Source: DASPKX01 sp035627835 | Lineage (GTDB): Bacteria > Verrucomicrobiota > Verrucomicrobiia > Limisphaerales > SXQI01 | Assembly (NCBI GenBank): GCA_035627835.1 | Contig: DASPKX010000180.1 | Span: forward strand, 1-9,806 | Length of the DNA: 9,806 bases | Direction of reading: 5' to 3' | Program-made: the position numbers and the translations under genes | Part shown: piece after piece, positions 5,828-9,806 of the stretch | How positions within the stretch are numbered: position 1 is the stretch's first letter | Layout of the letters: every line of letters starts with the position of its first letter | The notes under the pieces: model-generated | The model's database searches: none | The model's input: only the letters and a program-made list of their open reading frames with translations | What the model was told of the DNA's origin: nothing

Positions 5828-6252
5828 CCAACGTCAGTGGAGTTCGGCTCGAGGTATTGCTGGAGCTTCTCCGCGAGTTCAATTGGCATCCGCTTCGGCT
5901 TTTCATCACACGAGGTGCAAACGTGCGTGGTGTGCCCTTCTACAAGGAGTGTGGCATCGCGCCAAATCTTACTTCCGAGTGTTAAGCGCACCCGTGTGAT
6001 GTTGCGGACGGTTATCTCGATCCGGAGCAGATCGTCATAGCGTGCAGGAGCCAAATACTTCAGCGCCACCTCCGTGACCGGGAAGATCACATCTGCCCCT
6101 TGCAAGGCTAGGAGTGGGTGGCCAAGCGCACGAAAGAATTCTCCGCGTGCTTCTTCAAGAATGTCGAGGTAACGCGCGTAGTAGATGTGATTGCCCACCG
6201 TGCATTCGTTGTAAGGAACGCGATGGGTGTGTTGAAATGGTGAGGACGCCAC
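5824..6252 (-). CDS. 4HBT-like (hotdog-fold) acyl-CoA thioesterase
   Basis: The 142-residue protein has the layout of 4-hydroxybenzoyl-CoA/YbgC-type thioesterases: an N-terminal strand, a short motif, and the central helix (YARYLDILEEARGEFFR, residues 25-41), followed by strands with DDLLRIEITV (73-82) and TLLVEGHTTHVC (101-112). These enzymes hydrolyse acyl-CoA or acyl-ACP thioesters in the cytoplasm. The motif YNECTVGNH (14-22) aligns by spacing with FGDCDPAGI of the Pseudomonas enzyme; on that alignment the catalytic Asp position is Thr18. The gene starts with GTG at 6252, since an in-frame TGA lies two codons upstream and no other start precedes the domain. It is divergent from the fatty-acid genes on the other side of the repeat element, so a link to acyl metabolism is plausible but unproven. 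Substrate unknown. Confidence 0.88.
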   Translation of the reverse strand: MASSPFQHTHRVPYNECTVGNHIYYARYLDILEEARGEFFRALGHPLLALQGADVIFPVTEVALKYLAPARYDDLLRIEITVRNITRVRLTLGSKIWRDATLLVEGHTTHVCTSCDEKPKRMPIELAEKLQQYLEPNSTDVG

Positions 6253-6347
6253 GCCTCAGGTTAAAATCAATTCTCGCCCACCGGAAAGCGAAGAATACCG
6301 GGAGCCTTCGGGGCGGGGCATGAGCGTGAATTAGCCTATTCACCCCC
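6253..6347. other. Upstream region of the thioesterase gene
   Basis: No gene is seen. On the minus strand TATTCT (about 35-40 bases upstream of the GTG) could serve as a -10, but it has no matching -35, so no promoter is claimed. Confidence 0.3.
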
Positions 6348-6522
6348 AAGCCCCGGAGGGGGCGTTATATTTGTAGTACGCTCCCGGGAACAATTTTCCA
6401 GCTCCGTAGGAGCGGCATCTTGGCAGCCCCGACCATGGGTTTCCTACCCCGAATGCCGCTCCTACGGAGCTGCGTTTCGCTGGAGTGAGCATTACTACAA
6501 ATATGCCGCGCCTCCGGCGCTA
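6348..6522. repeat. Imperfect palindromic repeat element (MITE-like)
   Basis: The segment is a nested inverted repeat without a gene. The core arms, 6399-6418 and 6453-6472, are perfect 20-base inverted repeats (CAGCTCCGTAGGAGCGGCAT and its complement) around a 34-base loop. Outside them ATATTTGTAGTA (6367-6378) pairs perfectly with TACTACAAATAT (6493-6504). The ends, 6348-6364 (AAGCCCCGGAGGGGGCG) and 6505-6522 (GCCGCGCCTCCGGCGCTA), are again similar in inverted orientation. The three-tier symmetry and lack of coding content fit a non-autonomous mobile element or REP-like repeat. From memory, similar segments (GCTCCGTAGGAGCGGCAT next to ATTTGTAG) are abundant in some Verrucomicrobiota genomes, but that was not checked. 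It separates the thioesterase from fabG. Confidence 0.75.
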
Positions 6523-6557
6523 AGCGATACATCCTGCCGCCTGCCGCCACCCAAAGC

Positions 6558-6585
6558 TTGCTTCCGAAGCGGTCGAACGTAGGCT
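6558..6585 (+). promoter_or_regulatory. Weak candidate promoter for fabG
   Basis: TTGCTT (6558-6563) and TAGGCT (6580-6585) are spaced by 16 bases just upstream of the fabG ATG at 6598. The match is poor, and part of the -35 overlaps a small hairpin (GCTTGCTTCCGAAGC). If real, the transcript would begin within about 6 bases of the start codon. Confidence 0.22.
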
Positions 6586-6597
6586 CTCGCACGTAGT

Positions 6598-7341
6598 ATG
6601 AGCATCCTTACGGATAAAGTGGCGGTCGTCACCGGAGCGGGTCGGGGCATAGGGCGCGCGATCGCGCTGAAGTTCGCGGCCGCTGGCGCAAACATCGTGT
6701 CCGTTTCGCGCAGCATCGAAAACGCGGAGAAAACCGCCGGCGAGGTCCGGGCTCTGGGCAGACAAGCCTGGAGCTATGCCGTGGACGTTGCCGATAGCGC
6801 TGCTGTCACTCAGGTGGCTGAACGCGCCCTCGCTGATGCGGGGAAGGTGGACATTCTCATCAATAACGCTGGGGTGACTCGCGACGGCTTGCTCATGCGC
6901 ATGAGCGACGAGGATTGGGACACCGTGATGAACACGAATCTCAAGGGCGCATTCGCATTCACTCGCGCCCTTTCGCGCTCCTTCATCAAGCAGCGTTCTG
7001 GCCGCATCATTAATGTGGCCTCCGTCATCGGTTTGATCGGGAACGCAGGCCAGTGCAATTACACTGCCAGCAAAGCCGCTCTCATCGGGTTTACAAAATC
7101 CGCCGCCCGGGAACTCGCTTCCCGAGGGATCACAGTGAACGCGCTTGCGCCTGGCTTCATCGAGACGGACATGACCAGTGTGCTCAAGGAGGATATGCGC
7201 ACGGAGCTGCTAAAGCGCATCCCATTGAACAGCTTTGGGCAGGCGGATGACATCGCTGAAGCCGCATTATTCCTCGCTGGACCCGGCGCCCGGTACATTA
7301 CGGGACAGACGCTCACCGTCGATGGCGGGATGGTGATGTAA
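6598..7341 (+). CDS. fabG: 3-oxoacyl-[acyl-carrier-protein] reductase
   Basis: FabG reduces 3-oxoacyl-ACP to 3-hydroxyacyl-ACP with NADPH in the cytoplasmic type II fatty-acid elongation cycle. The 247-residue short-chain dehydrogenase has the cofactor loop TGAGRGIG (12-19), NNAG (89-92), and the catalytic residues Asn114, Ser142, Tyr155 and Lys159 (YTASK). PGFIETDM (185-192) and the C-terminal YITGQTLTVDGGMVM are typical of FabG and separate it from most other reductases of this superfamily. Its position before acpP and fabF confirms the assignment. The ATG at 6598 fits the usual start just before the first beta strand; no Shine-Dalgarno is evident. Nothing is missing from the active site. 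Confidence 0.96.
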   Translation: MSILTDKVAVVTGAGRGIGRAIALKFAAAGANIVSVSRSIENAEKTAGEVRALGRQAWSYAVDVADSAAVTQVAERALADAGKVDILINNAGVTRDGLLMRMSDEDWDTVMNTNLKGAFAFTRALSRSFIKQRSGRIINVASVIGLIGNAGQCNYTASKAALIGFTKSAARELASRGITVNALAPGFIETDMTSVLKEDMRTELLKRIPLNSFGQADDIAEAALFLAGPGARYITGQTLTVDGGMVM

Positions 7342-7402
7342 CCCTGTTGTCGAGAGAAAGTTGTCCACATTTTTATTGAGGTTTTTCGGGGAGAATCGGC
7401 GC

Positions 7403-7431
7403 TTGACGCTTCGGGCACCGTCGCTTAGACA
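7403..7431 (+). promoter_or_regulatory. Candidate promoter for acpP
   Basis: TTGACG (7403-7408) is followed after 17 bases by TAGACA (7426-7431), placing a transcript start near 7438. The 115-base gap after fabG and the clear ribosome-binding site suggest that acpP is also transcribed on its own, as would suit a very abundant protein. The -10 match is modest. Confidence 0.38.
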
Positions 7432-7444
7432 CAACTGAAATATT

Positions 7445-7449
7445 AGGAG
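7445..7449 (+). promoter_or_regulatory. Ribosome-binding site of acpP
   Basis: AGGAG lies 7 bases before the ATG at 7457. It is the only strong Shine-Dalgarno sequence in the window, consistent with high translation of acyl carrier protein. Confidence 0.8.
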
Positions 7450-7456
7450 ATAACCC

Positions 7457-7702
7457 ATGGCTGCTGAGAAATCGATCGAACAAAAAGTGAAGGAGATTAT
7501 CGTCGAGCAACTCGGGGTCCGGGAAGACCAAGTCACCCCGGATGCCAAGTTCATCGAAGATCTCGGCGCTGACTCGCTGGACACAGTGGAGTTGGTGATG
7601 GCCCTGGAAGAGGAGTTCGGGAAGGAAATTCCTGACGAAGAGGCTGAGAAGCTGCAAAGCGTCGGCGATGTGATAAAATACGTCGAAGAATCGCAGAAGT
7701 AA
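7457..7702 (+). CDS. acpP: Acyl carrier protein
   Basis: The 81-residue acidic protein carries growing acyl chains on a phosphopantetheine arm in type II fatty-acid synthesis. The attachment motif GADSLDTVELVMALEEEF is complete, with the modified Ser at residue 40. The flanking helices (IEQKVKEIIVEQLGV at the N terminus and EEAEKLQSVGDVIKYVEE at the C terminus) are standard. The ATG at 7457 is supported by the AGGAG ribosome-binding site. Its neighbours fabG and fabF give the common fabG-acpP-fabF order. A hairpin downstream may limit read-through into fabF so that ACP is made in excess. Confidence 0.97.
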   Translation: MAAEKSIEQKVKEIIVEQLGVREDQVTPDAKFIEDLGADSLDTVELVMALEEEFGKEIPDEEAEKLQSVGDVIKYVEESQK

Positions 7703-7721
7703 GCAGCATCCCAACAATTTT

Positions 7722-7765
7722 AGGGGCAGCTCACGTCAAAAGCGCGCGCTGCCCCCTTTGATTTT
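7722..7765 (+). terminator. Hairpin/terminator between acpP and fabF
   Basis: GGGGCAGC (7723-7730) pairs perfectly with GCTGCCCC (7748-7755) around a 17-base loop. A mixed T-rich tail (CTTTGATTTTAT) follows and runs straight into the fabF ATG at 7768. The imperfect T-run suggests partial termination or an RNA-processing or stabilising hairpin at the 3' end of the acpP message. Confidence 0.6.
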
Positions 7766-7767
7766 AT

Positions 7768-9027
7768 ATGGCCAGCAATCATACCGAACGTCGTGTTGTC
7801 ATCACCGGGCTGGGCGTGGTCTCTTCCCTCGGGCAGGAGATCGACACCTTTTGGAACAACATTATTTCTGGCCAGTGCGGCATTGATAAAATCACCGCAT
7901 TCGACACGACCGGCTACGATTGCCAAATCGCTGCTGAGGTGAAGGATTTCGATCCTTCCCCTGCCTTCCCTTCACCTAAGGAAGTTCGCCGCACGGATCG
8001 CTTTGCCCAATTCGGCATCTACGCTGGCTGGCGCGCCTTGCAGGACTCAGGGCTCGACTTGCAGAAGGTGAATCGCGATGAAGTCGGCGCATTCATTGGC
8101 TCCGGCATCGGCGGTCTTTACACCACCGAAGAGCAACACAAGGTGCTGCTGAACCGCGGACCAGGCCGCGTCTCCCCATTCATGATACCGATGCTCATTT
8201 TAAACATGAGTTCGGGAATGTTCTCGATTTACTTCGGCCTCCGCGGTCCGAACGTCGCGACCTGCTCTGCTTGCGCGACCTCAACGCATGCGCTCGGCGA
8301 AGCCTGGCGCACCATTAAGATGGGTGATGCTGTGGCCATGTTCGCTGGCGGCACAGAGGCGACGATTGTGCCCTTGGGCATTTCGGGCTTCTGCGCAATG
8401 CGCGCGATGAGCACCCGCAACGATGAACCGAAACGGGCTTCGCGGCCTTTCGATTCACAGCGTGACGGGTTCGTCATGGGCGAAGGCGCTGGCGTGGTGT
8501 TGCTCGAAGAGCTGGAGCACGCCAAGAAGCGCGGCGCTAAAATTTACGCGGAACTGGTCGGTTACGGGAACACTGCGGACGCCAACCACATCACCTCGCC
8601 AGCCCCTGAGGGCGAAGGCGCAGCGCGCTGCATGAAGATGGCCCTCCGGTCTGCTGGCATGCGGCCCGAGGAAATTTCCTACATCAACGCCCACGGCACC
8701 TCGACGCCTCAAGGCGACATCTCGGAGACCCAAGCGATCAAAGGCGTTTTCGGTGAGCACACCAGAAAGCTCGTCGTAAGCTCCACCAAAGGCGCGACTG
8801 GCCACATGCTGGGCGCGGCGGGAGCGGTCGAGATGGCCCTTTGCGCGAAGGCCCTCGAAAAGGACATCGTTCCTCCAACGATCAACTACGAGAATCCAGA
8901 TCCACAATGCGACCTGGATTATGTTCCGAACACAGCTCGCGAGATGACCGTGAACGCGATCGCGAACAACTCCTTCGGGTTCGGCGGACACAACGCCACA
9001 GTGATCGCCCGCAAATTCCGGGGCTAA
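7768..9027 (+). CDS. fabF: 3-oxoacyl-[acyl-carrier-protein] synthase II
   Basis: FabF is the condensing enzyme that extends acyl-ACP with malonyl-ACP in the cytoplasm. The 419-residue protein has the thiolase-fold landmarks: RRVVITGLGVVSSLG (8-22), the nucleophile Cys169 in SACATSTHA, His309 in NAHGTST, Lys341 in SSTKGATGH and His346 in GHMLGAAGA, plus the closing NNSFGFGGHNA (400-410). The Cys-His-His triad identifies a KAS I/II enzyme rather than FabH, and the motif set fits FabF best. The ATG at 7768 is placed right after the intergenic hairpin and has no Shine-Dalgarno, so translation may depend on acpP read-through and hairpin opening, or on another initiation mode. The sequence between stop codon and next gene is only 23 bases. 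Confidence 0.96.
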   Translation: MASNHTERRVVITGLGVVSSLGQEIDTFWNNIISGQCGIDKITAFDTTGYDCQIAAEVKDFDPSPAFPSPKEVRRTDRFAQFGIYAGWRALQDSGLDLQKVNRDEVGAFIGSGIGGLYTTEEQHKVLLNRGPGRVSPFMIPMLILNMSSGMFSIYFGLRGPNVATCSACATSTHALGEAWRTIKMGDAVAMFAGGTEATIVPLGISGFCAMRAMSTRNDEPKRASRPFDSQRDGFVMGEGAGVVLLEELEHAKKRGAKIYAELVGYGNTADANHITSPAPEGEGAARCMKMALRSAGMRPEEISYINAHGTSTPQGDISETQAIKGVFGEHTRKLVVSSTKGATGHMLGAAGAVEMALCAKALEKDIVPPTINYENPDPQCDLDYVPNTAREMTVNAIANNSFGFGGHNATVIARKFRG

Positions 9028-9044
9028 GCAAACGCTCCCCGGAA
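9016..9044. terminator. Possible bidirectional terminator hairpin between convergent genes
   Basis: TTCCGGGG (9016-9023, over the end of fabF) pairs perfectly with CCCCGGAA (9037-9044) around a 13-base loop that contains the fabF stop codon. It sits exactly between two converging genes. There is no T-run on either strand, so intrinsic termination is uncertain. Confidence 0.4.
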
Positions 9045-9050
9045 CCCGGA

Positions 9051-9806
9051 TTACTCCCGTTCGGTCCGCACACGGTAGAAGCGCCGTCCTTCCGCAGGTT
9101 GAGTATCGCGCAAGGTGATCGCCTCGAACGCGCCGGTAATCCGCTCCAGCTCCACCAATGGTCCCACGTGAGTCGCCCCATTGGCTCGGTATTCACTCGC
9201 TGGGAGCCATTGCGCCAGATCATTCGAATACTCGATCTTCTGCTTGAGCGAAGCAGCAGCCGCCTGGCGTTTGAACTTCACTGTCGGGAAGTTCCCCTCA
9301 CCGATGGCGATCGTTCCCAGCGTGGCTTCGTTGTTCGTCTTCCAGTGGCGCAGCAACGCGCGCAAAGCCTCCGGCGGGTTCGTCGAAGCTGGCCGATTTA
9401 ATTGATCTGCTCGGTTCACCCCATGGCAGTTGGCGCACGTGCGAATTTCGCCGGGCTGGAAGCTTAGCCAGTAGCGCTCACGCACGACCGGATCACCTGC
9501 GGGGGAAGTGGTCTGCCAGCTCATCGCGCGCCGCGCCGGCACCATCGCAGCCACGGACCCATCATTGGCAATGCGCACGCTGCCTCCCGGCGCGTTCGGG
9601 TTTCCCGTCGGCGCGTTGTCCGTGAGTGGGTCGTGCATCGTCTGGGCAAGCACACGGCGCCCCGCGCCCGGGGCCGAGTTAGCATTGCGCAAGCCAACCC
9701 CGCGCAGCAGGTCGGCCTGGAAGAACTGCATGTACTGGATGTCGTAGATCTTTCCGGGTTTGCTGATGGACTGCACCCCACCCGGAACACGCAGGTTGAA
9801 TGGCTG
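9051..9806 (-). CDS. Haem-binding hydrazine-synthase-alpha-like protein, C-terminal part (5' end outside window)
   Basis: The frame stays open to the right edge (the last bases encode QPFNLRVPGG in front of a GTG at 9776), so this is the final 251 residues of a longer gene. FNLRVPGGV, DGSVAAMVPARRAMSWQ and the segment RYWLSFQPGEIRTCANCHG resemble the C-terminal region of Verrucomicrobial and Planctomycetal proteins annotated as related to the hydrazine synthase alpha subunit middle domain. CANCH (bases 9423-9437) is a single c-type haem motif, implying export and periplasmic haem attachment. After the haem comes a beta-rich tail with KIEYSNDLAQWLPA and RRFYRV, like the C-terminal domain seen on many exported Verrucomicrobial proteins. 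True hydrazine synthesis is not implied; a redox role is inferred. It converges on fabF. Confidence 0.8.
   Translation of the reverse strand, partial: QPFNLRVPGGVQSISKPGKIYDIQYMQFFQADLLRGVGLRNANSAPGAGRRVLAQTMHDPLTDNAPTGNPNAPGGSVRIANDGSVAAMVPARRAMSWQTTSPAGDPVVRERYWLSFQPGEIRTCANCHGVNRADQLNRPASTNPPEALRALLRHWKTNNEATLGTIAIGEGNFPTVKFKRQAAAASLKQKIEYSNDLAQWLPASEYRANGATHVGPLVELERITGAFEAITLRDTQPAEGRRFYRVRTERE

Noticed and set aside
6365..6592. Open frames through the palindromic element and just after it
   Set aside because: They follow the repeat rather than a gene; frames of this sort are recurrent spurious translations of such elements.
8455..8991. Minus-strand open frame (178 codons) inside fabF
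   Set aside because: It lies wholly within the conserved fabF coding region and shows no recognisable protein features.
1..9806. CRISPR arrays, tRNA or rRNA genes, phage or toxin-antitoxin genes
   Set aside because: I saw no regular direct repeats, no tRNA-like cloverleaf and no recognisable phage or defence proteins.

Overview
The window looks like chromosomal DNA of a GC-rich Verrucomicrobiota member, possibly of the Pedosphaera/Limisphaera kind. This rests on gene content: a DUF1501 protein, HEAT-repeat envelope proteins, a single-haem protein resembling hydrazine-synthase-alpha-like proteins, SGNH hydrolases and a long palindromic intergenic repeat. Shine-Dalgarno signals are mostly weak or absent; only acpP has a clear one. 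No marker gene fixes the taxonomy, so the placement is an inference.

Layout from left to right. (1) 1-631, the C-terminal part of a DUF1501 alkaline-phosphatase-fold protein, converging with (2) 634-2001 on the minus strand, a membrane-anchored HEAT-repeat protein. (3) 2258-3552, an aromatic amino acid unit: a promoter, a 28-codon leader peptide containing Trp-Tyr-Phe-Tyr-Phe, mutually exclusive RNA hairpins ending in an intrinsic terminator, then a type I-beta DAHP synthase gene with its own terminator. (4) 3560-5827, a large anchored protein of unknown function with an Arg/Gly-rich middle, followed by an exported SGNH hydrolase. (5) 5824-6252 on the minus strand, a hotdog-fold thioesterase whose stop codon overlaps that of the SGNH gene. 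(6) 6348-6522, an imperfect palindromic repeat element. (7) 6598-9027, a fatty-acid synthesis cluster, fabG-acpP-fabF, with a hairpin between acpP and fabF. (8) 9051-9806 on the minus strand, the C-terminal part of an exported-type cytochrome-like protein that runs off the right edge.

The most interesting item is the leader upstream of the DAHP synthase gene. DAHP synthase makes the first committed step to Trp, Tyr and Phe. The leader peptide contains all three codon types in one run, exactly over the first of three overlapping stems. This has the full geometry of ribosome-mediated transcription attenuation and would sense all three end products at once. The enzyme also carries an N-terminal ferredoxin-like domain of the kind used for Tyr/Phe feedback, so synthesis and activity would both be controlled. 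The same enzyme shows Gln where the family normally has a metal-binding His.
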